From positions 1 through 64,000 of the forward strand of contig CAJURZ010000010.1 of assembly GCA_910588905.1 (NCBI GenBank): 64,000 nt of DNA, given 5' to 3'. A program made the position numbers and the translations under genes. A model generated the notes under the pieces. It saw only the letters and a list, made by a program, of their open reading frames with translations, ran no database searches and was not told the DNA's origin. The DNA is from an uncultured Eggerthellaceae bacterium (lineage in GTDB: Bacteria; Actinomycetota; Coriobacteriia; Coriobacteriales; Eggerthellaceae). This document shows positions 40,752-48,992 of the stretch, one piece after another; positions within the stretch are counted from its first letter, which is position 1, and every line of letters starts with the position of its first letter.

Positions 40752-41090
40752 GGAGCGGGCTAGACGACCGCAGGCCCTTCAGGGCGTGAGGAAAGTCCGG
40801 GCTCCCTAGGGCAAGATGCCAGCTAACGGCTGGGCGGGGTGACCCGACGGATAGCGCCACAGAAAAGAAGACTCCCCTGTGTGAACAGGAGAAAAGCTGA
40901 AACGGTGCGGTAAGAGCGCACCAGCGCGTTGGTAACAACGCGGCTTGGCAAGCCCCATCTGGAGCAAGCGCGAATAGGGATGCGATACGGTGACCCGCCG
41001 TGCATCCGGGTTGCGTGCTGGAGGCCTGGGGTGACCCAGGCCCTAGATAAATGGTCGTCCACGACAGAACCCGGCTTACAGGCCCGCTCC
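40752..41090 (+). ncRNA. rnpB: RNase P RNA, bacterial type A
   Basis: P1 arms GGAGCGGGC (40752-40760) and GCCCGCTCC (41082-41090) enclose the conserved core: GAGGAAAGTCCGGGCTCC near 40788, then ACAGAA at about 40859, GGTAAGAGCGCACC, and ACAGAACCCGGCTTACAGG at the 3' end. It is the catalytic RNA that trims tRNA 5' leaders. Its last 15 nt overlap the convergent MFS gene. Confidence 0.95.
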
Positions 41091-42347
41091 CTCTTTCGCT
41101 ACCCTCTCCTTACGAGCCGCTCGCCCCAGCAGGAAGACTAAAGCCACGGCAACCAGAATGAAAGCCGCTACTCCGGCGAACATGGCGCCGAAGCCCGTGA
41201 CATCCACCAGCGTGCCCCAGACGAAGCCCGTGATGGTGAGCCCTGCGGTAGCTGCCATGGAGATGCGCGAATAGATCTTCGCATAATCCCGCAAGCCGAA
41301 CGCATGGCGCGTGAAGATGGGGAGCATCACGTTCGCCACCCCGTAGTACACCCCAAAGGCGAAGGCGCCCGCATAGAACAGGACGAGGCTCTCCCCGCCG
41401 AAGGCCAAGCAGGCTATCCCCAGCGCTCCCAAGCCCACTGCCACCATAGCGCTGGGATAAGGATGGCGCTCTCCGACCCCTCCCAGTATCACCTTGGAGA
41501 TGGTCTGCCCCGCCATAGCCGCTGAGGATGCCGTAGCCCCAAGGAGCGGGAAGGCGGCTGAGAGGCTCAGGGATGCCGCGTAGCTAGGCACCACGTAGTA
41601 GACATACATCCCGAAGTTCAATAGGAAGGCTATCCCAAGGATGATCAGGAAGGAGGGCATCTGTCGCGCCTCCCCCGCTGTGATGCCCGTGGCCTCATAG
41701 GCCGCATCCGCCTTGGCTTCGCTCATCCTTTCGGTGGCATCCATGCCCACCGGCAGTTGATGCCTATCCTCAGGAGACGAGGCCATGCAGAAGAGGGTGA
41801 AGGGCAGTGTGACCAGGCTCAAGGCCCCGAACACCAAGTAGGTGGCCGACCAGCCGATGGCTTGGATCAGCGCGCCGCCCACCGTGCTCCACACCACGCC
41901 GCCTATCCCGGTGAACGCCATGATGAGCCCCACATAGAATCCAGCTCGCTTTGCGAACCAGCGGTTCACCAGCGTGGAGGGTGCTATGTAGAGCAGAAGG
42001 GACACCGGCGCTCCCATGAGGAAGGCGCCCACGAAATACATCAAAAGGGAATCCGTGAATGAGAGCCAGACGAACACGAGCGCACAGAGGATGACCGCTC
42101 CCGAGAGGCACACACGGGCATCCAAGCGGGTGATGAGCCTCCCCATGAGGGCCATGAACACGAAGCACGAAGCTGCGATGATGGAAGCGTAGTAGCTCAC
42201 CACACCCACCCCCGCACCGATATGCTCGGCCACCGCGCTGTAGAAGATCCCCTGACAGGAGAGCCCGAGGGACAGGGGCATGAAGCTGGTGAGCACCAGG
42301 GTGAATACGACCAGATAGCCGAAGGGAACCGAATGGCTCTTTGCCAT
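41076..42347 (-). CDS. MFS transporter, oxalate:formate-antiporter-like
   Basis: 423-aa carrier with 12 predicted helices and the OFA-like pattern (GRLITRLDARVCLSGA between helices 2 and 3; LVNRWFAKRAGFYVGLIMA in the middle). It probably exchanges a small carboxylate. ATG at 42347 follows AGGAGG. The last four codons and stop lie antisense to the 3' arm of the rnpB P1 helix, so the C-terminal Gly-Ala-Gly-Leu is dictated by that RNA. It ends the transporter run of the molybdoenzyme island. Confidence 0.85.
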   Translation of the reverse strand: MAKSHSVPFGYLVVFTLVLTSFMPLSLGLSCQGIFYSAVAEHIGAGVGVVSYYASIIAASCFVFMALMGRLITRLDARVCLSGAVILCALVFVWLSFTDSLLMYFVGAFLMGAPVSLLLYIAPSTLVNRWFAKRAGFYVGLIMAFTGIGGVVWSTVGGALIQAIGWSATYLVFGALSLVTLPFTLFCMASSPEDRHQLPVGMDATERMSEAKADAAYEATGITAGEARQMPSFLIILGIAFLLNFGMYVYYVVPSYAASLSLSAAFPLLGATASSAAMAGQTISKVILGGVGERHPYPSAMVAVGLGALGIACLAFGGESLVLFYAGAFAFGVYYGVANVMLPIFTRHAFGLRDYAKIYSRISMAATAGLTITGFVWGTLVDVTGFGAMFAGVAAFILVAVALVFLLGRAARKERVAKEGAGL

Positions 42348-42449
42348 GGATATACCTCCTGAGGACAGGATCATGATGAGAGTCACAGGGGCGCACTGCT
42401 CCGAGCGCACCCCCGTGGGATACGGATGCTTCGCCTTAGGAAGGCAGGA

Positions 42450-43715
42450 TCAGAAGATCACCAACAAGTATGCGGTGGCGATGATCACGCTCACCACCAT
42501 GATGGGGAAGCCGTACTTCGTGAAGCCCATGAAGGAGATGTCGTACCCCTCCTTGCTGGCTATCCCCGAGAGCACCACATTGGCCGATGCCCCCACCAGC
42601 GTGCCATTGCCGCCCAGGCATGCACCCAAGGAGATGGCCCACCACAGAGGGAACACATCGATGCCCGTTTGGGACATGACCGTGATGATGGGGATCATGG
42701 TAGCCACGAACGGGATGTTGTCCAAGATGGCCGAGAGGATGGCTGAGGCCCATAGCAGCGCCAGCATGAGCAATACCACGTCTCCCCCGGTAACGGAGAC
42801 CAACCACTGGCCGATCATGGTGATGACACCGGTATGCTCCATAGCCCCAACCACGATGAAGAGTCCCAGGAAGAACCCGATGGTGCCCCACTCGACCCCT
42901 TCGATGGCCACTTCCAGATCGCATCGAGAGATGAGCAGCATGATGGCAGCAGCCGTGAGCGCGATGACCGAGGACTCCAGGCCCAGCACCCCGTGCATCA
43001 TGAAGGCGATGGTGACCAGCACGATCATGACCAGGCTCTTATTGAACAGAGGCTTATCCTTGATGGCCTCTTGCTCTGAGAGCGCCATGACTTCCCGCAC
43101 ATCCTTCTCGTCCACCTTCAGATTACGACCGAAGAGGAACTTGAAGATGAGGAGCACCACCGCCAGGATGATGACCACCACCGGCGCATCATAGATGATG
43201 AAGTCGAAGAAGGTGAGGTTGGCCGCAGACCCTATCATGATGTTCGGCGGATCCCCGATCAGAGTGGCCGTGCCACCTATGTTGGAGGCAAGGATCTCAG
43301 CGATCAGATACGGCACCGGGTTTATCTTCAGCGTCCGACAGAGCATGATGGTCATGGGCCCGATGAGCAAGATGGTGGTCACGTTATCCAACAGCGCCGA
43401 GAAGACGGCGGTGATGATGACGAAGGCCACCATGATGAGCCACGGCTTGCCCTTGCAGAGCTTCGCCGACTTGATGGCTACGTATTCGAAGAGCCCAGAC
43501 TGGCGCACCACGGCCACGAACATCATCATGCCGCAGAGCACGCCAAGCGTATTGAAATCGATGGACTCCATGCTCGTATCGAAATCGACCACACCGATGA
43601 TGATGAGGGCCACCGCGCCTAGAAGCGCTGCTAGCGCCCGGTGGATCTTCTCCGAGACCACCAGCGCCATGACGATGACGAACACGACCACAGAGACTAT
43701 CTGAATGGTATCCAC
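42450..43715 (-). CDS. SLC13/ArsB-NhaD-type permease
   Basis: 421-aa ion-transporter-superfamily permease with two inverted halves. The re-entrant motifs are ALLDNVTTILLIGP with IGGTATLIGDPPN in the first half and AILDNIPFVATMIP with GGNGTLVGASANVV in the second. Related proteins move dicarboxylates, Na+/H+ or oxyanions. GTG at 43715 is preferred because GGGGAGAGAT precedes it; the ATG at 43802 is not supported. A second, different SLC13 protein lies upstream. Confidence 0.85.
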   Translation of the reverse strand: MDTIQIVSVVVFVIVMALVVSEKIHRALAALLGAVALIIIGVVDFDTSMESIDFNTLGVLCGMMMFVAVVRQSGLFEYVAIKSAKLCKGKPWLIMVAFVIITAVFSALLDNVTTILLIGPMTIMLCRTLKINPVPYLIAEILASNIGGTATLIGDPPNIMIGSAANLTFFDFIIYDAPVVVIILAVVLLIFKFLFGRNLKVDEKDVREVMALSEQEAIKDKPLFNKSLVMIVLVTIAFMMHGVLGLESSVIALTAAAIMLLISRCDLEVAIEGVEWGTIGFFLGLFIVVGAMEHTGVITMIGQWLVSVTGGDVVLLMLALLWASAILSAILDNIPFVATMIPIITVMSQTGIDVFPLWWAISLGACLGGNGTLVGASANVVLSGIASKEGYDISFMGFTKYGFPIMVVSVIIATAYLLVIF

Positions 43716-43856
43716 ATCTCTCCCCTTGCATCCCTCGCTGCTCTTCGAAGAGCAGCGATCCATTGCCGCCTGGTACAACAGTGGTCCTGCATCAGGCAGC
43801 ACTGAAGCGCTGCGCTACGAACCTGCTCGAAGGTCCTCCGCTTACGATATCCTACC

Positions 43857-44051
43857 TCAGCGCCGCTTCTTCTTGGCCTTCTCCTGCCTGCGAAACTCGT
43901 CCATGCGCTTATCGTATCGTTCGAAATACTCGGAACGCTGCTCCTCCTTGGACTTCCCGTGGGTCCGCATGCGGGCGGTAACGGGAACCAAGATGAGGAA
44001 CACAGCGCCCACGAAGATCAGCCCAATGGCTCCAGCACCAACGAGCTCCAT
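43857..44051 (-). CDS. Tiny membrane protein with basic tail
   Basis: 64 aa. One helix (AIGLIFVGAVFLILVPV) is followed by a highly charged tail ending KAKKKRR. ATG at 44051 has a strong AAAGGAGGTGTGCC site. No family recognised. Its place between two SLC13 permeases suggests a regulatory or accessory subunit. A 13-bp hairpin (44086-44122) lies upstream. Confidence 0.7.
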   Translation of the reverse strand: MELVGAGAIGLIFVGAVFLILVPVTARMRTHGKSKEEQRSEYFERYDKRMDEFRRQEKAKKKRR

Positions 44052-44085
44052 GGCACACCTCCTTTGAGGATGGGGCTTTGGGGAA

Positions 44086-44122
44086 GGCGGCTGTCGGACC
44101 GATCGAGGATCCGGCAGCCGCC
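44086..44122. other. Stem-loop between permease and tiny membrane gene
   Basis: GGCGGCTGTCGGA and TCCGGCAGCCGCC form a 13-bp stem with one G-U type mismatch and an 11-nt loop. There is no T-run, so it may protect or partition the operon mRNA. Confidence 0.5.
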
Positions 44123-44170
44123 GCAAGAAAGCAGAACAGATGGCGCTTGAAGACTGTCTTGCCAGCCGCC

Positions 44171-45697
44171 TTAGGCAGGCACGACGATCCCGCAGATGAA
44201 CGGGGTCCAGAGCACGGTCAACACCAGCAGGATGACCGTGGAGACCCAAGCGCGGGAGACCCATTCCTTCATGGTGATCCAACCCTTCTCATAGCAGATC
44301 ATCATGATGGAATCGATGGGCAGCCAGGTGGTCACGCCACCGAGGATGCCACCGATGCAAGCGATGACCGCTGGGTTGATGACGATCTGGGCTGCCTCAG
44401 CACCCACGCCGCCATTGACAGCCGTGACCACGGCCACCATGAGCGGCACAGCCACAGAGACGGTGGGCGGCCCAACGGGAATGGCGATGTGCAGGATCAT
44501 AGTGACGACGCACATCACCAGCACGATGAGGATAGCGGGCCAGGCCTCAGCACCAGCGAAGGTGGTGTTGACGAACCAGTTGGCAGCTCCCGTGCCCACC
44601 AGGCCCGTGGAGAGCGCTTGCACGCCGATGATCATCATGATGATCTCCCACGGGATGTTGGCGTAGAACTGCTTCTTGGTCAGAAGATCGATGCCCGGGA
44701 TGAACGCGATCACGCAGAAGATGAACGCCACCAGCATGGAGTTGATCTGCGGGAACCACGTGGAGAGGATCATCAGGCCGAAGGCGATGACGAACCAGAC
44801 GATGAGCTTGATCTCACGGGCGGTCATCTTGCCGAAGTCCACCAGCTTCTTCTCGACCACGGTCAAGGCCTCGGGCTTGATGTCCTCTACCTTGAAGACC
44901 TTGGTCACGTACAAGCCAGACAGGAATGCGGTGACCAGCGCCAGCGGGATGTTGACGATGCACCAGGCCAAGAACGTGACGCGCACCTGCATGTATTGCT
45001 CCACCATGGTCATGCACAGGATATTCAGCGAATTGCCGATGGGCGTGCCGATGCCGCCGATGGCTGCCGCTGCCGCAATGGAGATGGTGAGCGCCTTCGC
45101 CAGATTGGACTGGCCCTTGACGCCGCCATTGGCCTCTACGATAGACAGGCCGATGCCGATGAAGATGGCGGAAGCGGCCAGGTCGGACACGAACATGGAG
45201 AGCACGGCCGTAGCCATGGAGAACCCGATGATGAGCTTCTTCGAGTTACCCTTCGCCCACTTGAGCGCCACGTTCGCCACCCGGTAAGGGATGGGCGTGG
45301 ACATAACGCCACCGGATACCGTGAAGACGAACAGGCAGTAGATGGGCACCAGCAAGCTGGATTGGTTGAAAACGCTCTGGACCACCTTGCCGTCATCCAG
45401 CGTCACGGTGGAATAGGGCAAGATCCCGGTAACGGGGATCAGGAAGAAGATCAGGACCACCGTGACGATGAAGGGCATCGCTTCGGTGACCCATAGTACG
45501 ATGCAGCAGAGCAAGATGCCTATCGCCGACATGGCAGTGCGTTCGAGGCCCTCAGGAACAGGGCACACGAATTGGAAGAACAAGAACACCAATGCAGCTA
45601 CGATGATGGCGATAAGCTTCTTGGGTTGCATGACCATCTGCGCTGCAGCCTCTGCCGCCTGCTCCTCTTTGACGATGGTCGTATCGTTAGCGCTCAT
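44171..45697 (-). CDS. SLC13/DASS-family anion permease
   Basis: 508-aa permease with about 11-12 helices. The first half has GIGTPIGNSLNILCM, the second IAIPVGPPTVSVAVP; these are in the place of the usual Na+/carboxylate sites. Expected cargo: di- or tricarboxylate, sulfate or an aromatic acid. ATG at 45697 has AAGGAGGGTTAC and lies 11 nt inside the 3' end of the tiny Cys-rich gene. As it follows the molybdoenzyme and its Fe-S partner, it may bring in their substrate. Confidence 0.87.
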   Translation of the reverse strand: MSANDTTIVKEEQAAEAAAQMVMQPKKLIAIIVAALVFLFFQFVCPVPEGLERTAMSAIGILLCCIVLWVTEAMPFIVTVVLIFFLIPVTGILPYSTVTLDDGKVVQSVFNQSSLLVPIYCLFVFTVSGGVMSTPIPYRVANVALKWAKGNSKKLIIGFSMATAVLSMFVSDLAASAIFIGIGLSIVEANGGVKGQSNLAKALTISIAAAAAIGGIGTPIGNSLNILCMTMVEQYMQVRVTFLAWCIVNIPLALVTAFLSGLYVTKVFKVEDIKPEALTVVEKKLVDFGKMTAREIKLIVWFVIAFGLMILSTWFPQINSMLVAFIFCVIAFIPGIDLLTKKQFYANIPWEIIMMIIGVQALSTGLVGTGAANWFVNTTFAGAEAWPAILIVLVMCVVTMILHIAIPVGPPTVSVAVPLMVAVVTAVNGGVGAEAAQIVINPAVIACIGGILGGVTTWLPIDSIMMICYEKGWITMKEWVSRAWVSTVILLVLTVLWTPFICGIVVPA

Positions 45698-45902
45698 GTA
45701 ACCCTCCTTCTCCAGGAGATAGTCGGTCTGAACAGTTTTGGCTCAGCTCTGACGCTTCCTCCTCGTGCCCTTCGAAGCTCACCACTGCTTCGGTTACGCC
45801 CGGAGGAGCTACCCCGTGAGGCTTCTTGGCACGCAGCTCCTGGGCTATCTGGCGCCCGCATCGTCCGCAGAACGAGCAGAACGCACCGCAGCTCCCTGCC
45901 AT
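45687..45902 (-). CDS. Small Cys-rich protein in the molybdoenzyme operon
   Basis: 71 aa, no family recognised. Four cysteines stand at residues 5, 9, 12 and 15 (CGAFCSFCGRC), a CxxxCxxCxxC arrangement able to bind a metal or Fe-S cluster; a fifth is near residue 57. The ribosome site AAAGGAGGTCCTCC is among the strongest in the region, and the 3' end overlaps the permease start by 11 nt, both signs of a true gene. The rest is hydrophilic and Glu/Pro-rich. It could be an electron carrier, maturation helper or metal chaperone for the enzyme. Confidence 0.65.
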   Translation of the reverse strand: MAGSCGAFCSFCGRCGRQIAQELRAKKPHGVAPPGVTEAVVSFEGHEEEASELSQNCSDRLSPGEGGLHER

Positions 45903-45922
45903 GGAGGACCTCCTTTCAGGGT

Positions 45923-45962
45923 GATGTTGGGGCCGGAAGGGGGGTTAGCCAGCCCCAACATC
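45923..45962. other. Stem-loop after the Fe-S subunit gene
   Basis: GATGTTGGGGC and GCCCCAACATC form an 11-bp stem with an 18-nt loop, 38 nt after the ferredoxin-like stop and 21 nt before the Cys-rich start. There is no T-run, so read-through to the permease is likely. Confidence 0.5.
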
Positions 45963-45999
45963 TGAGAGAAGCGCCGAAGGCTCGGGCCCTTTCTCTGTC

Positions 46000-46344
46000 T
46001 TAGGGAATGAAGATGGCTGCCTTCTTGCCCTTCTCAGCCAGCTTCTTGGCACACTCTTCGATGGTGCCGTAATACAGGACCTTCGCCTGGCAGGTCTGGA
46101 CGCAAGACGGCACGAGGCCGCGCTCCACGCGATCGGCGCACAGATCGCACATCTCGGTGGGATAGGCGATGAAGTCCCAGTGCCACTTGCCCTCAGGGGC
46201 GTCTGGGTAATGGAGGGGCCTATCCTCCAGCACCTTGATGCCATTGGTCTGAGGATCGAAGTCATGCTCGTTGCGGCAGGCCAGCTCGCAGCTGTGGCAG
46301 CCAGAGCAGAACTCAAGATCTAGGTACAGGGCATGTTGCGTCAT
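46000..46344 (-). CDS. 4Fe-4S electron-transfer subunit (short DmsB-like)
   Basis: 114-aa ferredoxin-like partner. It carries CSGCHSCELAC near residues 13-23 and a second set, CDLC then SCVQTC. These match two of the four clusters of classical DmsB/NrfC subunits; the middle Cys sets are missing. It passes electrons to or from the molybdoenzyme. ATGA overlap with the upstream gene shows tight coupling. No membrane anchor subunit is encoded nearby. Confidence 0.88.
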   Translation of the reverse strand: MTQHALYLDLEFCSGCHSCELACRNEHDFDPQTNGIKVLEDRPLHYPDAPEGKWHWDFIAYPTEMCDLCADRVERGLVPSCVQTCQAKVLYYGTIEECAKKLAEKGKKAAIFIP

Positions 46345-48788
46345 TTCGTTACCCCCATCTCTTTCTCGTAGTCAACGGGATCGACCACGGGAGAGTCGGC
46401 GGGACGCCACGTCTCTTGGACGGTGAACTCTTCCTGGCGGCTCTTCTCGAGCACGATGTGGTCAGGCTCATTCGGGCCACCAAGGCTGTCTGCCTTGCGA
46501 ATGCCGCAGATCATGGACTTGAAGGTATTGCCGAAGCCGGTCTTGGCGTTCACGCTGTTGGGCATGAGCATATTGACATTGGATTTCCAGTTGCCGAAGA
46601 GGTTGGGCTCAGCACCTTCCTCTTCCGGATACCAGAAGCCGTGCATGCAGTGGACGACGCCCTTCTTGATGATGGGGGTCACCCGTGCCATCTGACGGAT
46701 GCAGCCATAGGGAGAGAACACCTCTACCCAATCGCCCTCTTGGATGCCATAGGCGGCAGCATCTTCGGGATTCAGATCCACCTGCGGCCACGGGGTGATC
46801 TGGCGAAGGGAGGGAACCTGCTTGTGCTCAGAGTGGAAGAACTCCTGGCGACGAGCGCCGGTGGTGAGCACGAAGGGATACTGCTCCTTCATCATCTCGG
46901 GCATGGTGGTGGGACCATAGGCTGCCGGCTCGTAGTAGGGCAGCGGATCCTCATCGAAGCTGGCGTAGGCATAGGAGTAGAGCTCCACGCGACCGGTCTG
47001 AGTGGGGAAGCCCACCTGGCCGTCCGGACGCAGCTTGCCCTCTTTGTACTTGTAGTAGGGCTCGTTGGACATGGTGACCACGCTATCGCGAAGCTGATCC
47101 CAGGGAAGCCAGCTGCGGAATACGTGGAAGTTGTTGTACGCCTCATCGTCTTCGAAGCGGTTCCAGAAGTCCGGATAGGTCTTCTTGCCCACTTCCAGCA
47201 TGATCTCAACGTCGGACTTGCATTCGCCCACCTGGACGCACTTGTTCTGCGCACCGTAGAAGGAAGCGTTCAGGCCATAGTGGGTGACCACCATGCCGTC
47301 GTGCTCGATAGTGGAGGCTACGGGCAGGAACACATCGCAGCAAGCCATGATGGTGGGGTTCATGAACAGGTCAACGGCGAAATTGAAGTCGAGACGCTTG
47401 AGAGCACGCCACCACCGTTGGGGTTCTGCGCCAATGGCGGTACCCACCGGGTTGGAGGAAACGAAGCCAGCCATATGCATCTGGTAGGGCTGATCCGTCT
47501 CCAAGCACTTCAGGAACTCGTCGGGCTGCACCGTCCAAAGGACCTGACCCACGCAGGGGTACTTATCCACGCCGATGCGCTTGTTGTACCAGGTCTCTGG
47601 GGTCATGATGCCGTTCTTGAGAGCCAGCTCCAACGTGGAGTCGGTGGCGTCATCAACCTTCTCGTCAGCGGAGATGGAACCGCCGTCACGTACCACGTTA
47701 CCCTGGTCATCGCCCATACCCAGCGTGGTGCCGCCGGGGGCATCCAGAAAGCCGGTGATGGACATGAGGGCCACCAGGCACATGCCCAGCTGGGCACCGT
47801 TGGTGGATTCGTCGGTAGCCAAGCCCCAAGCAACGCTGGAGGGCTTCGCCTGGCCGTACATGCGGGCAGCCCGCCAGATCTGCTCCTCGGGAACGCCGCA
47901 GATCTCAGCGGCGCGGGAGGGAGGCATCTCCTGGACGCGCTCTACCAGCTCATCGTAGCCATAGGTCCACTTCTCGATGAAGTCGTGATCTACCAGGTCT
48001 TCCTTGGCCAGCACGTAGATGAAGGCCATGGCGAGGGCCGTGTCGGTACCGGGGAGCACTTGGAGGATCTCCTCAGCACGGGTACCCAGCCAGGTGATGC
48101 GGGGATCGACCACGATGATCTTCGTGCCGAACTGGCGCATCATCTCGATGACCGCATGGCCATAGAGGCCGTCAGGGTTGGAACGCAGCGGCTCCTTGCC
48201 CCAGATGAGAATGAGCTCAGGGGCCACGAAGCGCGGATCGTCATAGCGATCCGGGAACTTGGCAGCGTAGTCTATCTCGGGATAACCGCCACCCATCATG
48301 AACGCGGTATTGGTCATACGCGGGCCATAGCAGGACCAGCCAGCCTGGGCATAGACGGAGTTCGGCGTACCGAAGACCAGGTTAGCCCACTGGGGGTACC
48401 AGTTGTTGGCCTCACGGCCGGTGCCACCGAAGACGGCGATGGTCTCAGCACCGTACTTCGCGGTGATCTCCTTGGCGGCATTCGCCACCAGATCAGTGGC
48501 CTCATCCCAAGAGCATTGCTCCCACTTGTCTTGGCCACGATCCTCCTTGGCGCGCTTCATCGGATGGATGATGCGGTCAGGGTGATAGATGTACTCCTTG
48601 AGAGCAAGGCAGCGCGGACACAGAGAACCACGGGTGATCGGATGATCAGGGTCACCCTCGATCTTCGTCACCTCGCCATCCTTCACGTGGACCTGAAGGC
48701 CGCAGCCTACGGGATGACATCCCGGAGGTGACCAAGCACAGGTCCTGAAGATGGTCTCGTCGCCTTCCTGGCGTTTCCATTCTTGCAT
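46341..48788 (-). CDS. Molybdopterin oxidoreductase, DMSO-reductase family (cytoplasmic)
   Basis: 815-aa catalytic subunit holding a bis-MGD Mo or W cofactor. N-terminal Fe-S ligands are Cys17, Cys24, Cys29 and Cys57, a C-x6-C-x4-C-x27-C spacing (CAWSPPGCHPVGC, then CPRC). Cys153 in GWSCYGPRM aligns with the metal-ligand Cys of Nap/acetylene hydratase enzymes. The C-terminal MGD domain is PFVLTTGARRQEFFHSEH. There is no Tat signal. ATG at 48788 follows GAGAGGAGAGG; an ATG six codons earlier contains that site. The substrate is unknown; relatives reduce, hydrate or dehydroxylate small organics. Confidence 0.88.
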   Translation of the reverse strand: MQEWKRQEGDETIFRTCAWSPPGCHPVGCGLQVHVKDGEVTKIEGDPDHPITRGSLCPRCLALKEYIYHPDRIIHPMKRAKEDRGQDKWEQCSWDEATDLVANAAKEITAKYGAETIAVFGGTGREANNWYPQWANLVFGTPNSVYAQAGWSCYGPRMTNTAFMMGGGYPEIDYAAKFPDRYDDPRFVAPELILIWGKEPLRSNPDGLYGHAVIEMMRQFGTKIIVVDPRITWLGTRAEEILQVLPGTDTALAMAFIYVLAKEDLVDHDFIEKWTYGYDELVERVQEMPPSRAAEICGVPEEQIWRAARMYGQAKPSSVAWGLATDESTNGAQLGMCLVALMSITGFLDAPGGTTLGMGDDQGNVVRDGGSISADEKVDDATDSTLELALKNGIMTPETWYNKRIGVDKYPCVGQVLWTVQPDEFLKCLETDQPYQMHMAGFVSSNPVGTAIGAEPQRWWRALKRLDFNFAVDLFMNPTIMACCDVFLPVASTIEHDGMVVTHYGLNASFYGAQNKCVQVGECKSDVEIMLEVGKKTYPDFWNRFEDDEAYNNFHVFRSWLPWDQLRDSVVTMSNEPYYKYKEGKLRPDGQVGFPTQTGRVELYSYAYASFDEDPLPYYEPAAYGPTTMPEMMKEQYPFVLTTGARRQEFFHSEHKQVPSLRQITPWPQVDLNPEDAAAYGIQEGDWVEVFSPYGCIRQMARVTPIIKKGVVHCMHGFWYPEEEGAEPNLFGNWKSNVNMLMPNSVNAKTGFGNTFKSMICGIRKADSLGGPNEPDHIVLEKSRQEEFTVQETWRPADSPVVDPVDYEKEMGVTK

Positions 48789-48897
48789 GTACCTCTCCTC
48801 TCCCATTCACGAAAACCTCTCCTGCGCGGAGGGCCGCCATGGCTGTGCGAGACATGGGCTAGACCATCCGTTGCGCTTCTGATTCTGTTACCGGGGT

Positions 48898-48933
48898 GTC
48901 GCCCTGAGAAGACGGGTCATTTCTCAGGGCGAC
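48898..48933. promoter_or_regulatory. Inverted repeat upstream of the molybdoenzyme
   Basis: Perfect 13-bp arms GTCGCCCTGAGAA and TTCTCAGGGCGAC separated by 10 nt, about 110 nt before the molybdoenzyme ATG and 60 nt after the LysR stop. No T-run follows on the minus strand. It could be a regulator site or a hairpin separating the two genes. Confidence 0.55.
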
Positions 48934-48992
48934 AAAACAGATTTGTCGAGTCACGAGCTTGGTGGATAGCGAAGATGGGCAGCAGGAAGCGG

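Noticed and set aside
44078..45496. A 472-codon His/Asp-rich open frame on the plus strand
   Set aside because: Antisense to the SLC13 permease; composition is explained by complementing hydrophobic codons, with no start signals.
46416..48731. A 771-codon open frame on the plus strand opposite the molybdoenzyme
   Set aside because: It is the codon-phase shadow of a GC-rich gene: no family motif, His/Gly/Val-rich noise, and the minus frame has clear MGD and Fe-S motifs.
46341..48788. Catechol dehydroxylase (Dadh/Hcdh-type) assignment
   Set aside because: Those enzymes have a Tat signal and a different N-terminal Cys motif; this protein has neither, so I left the substrate open.
48898..48933. 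Intrinsic terminator of lysR
   Set aside because: The hairpin is strong but no T-run follows on the minus strand.
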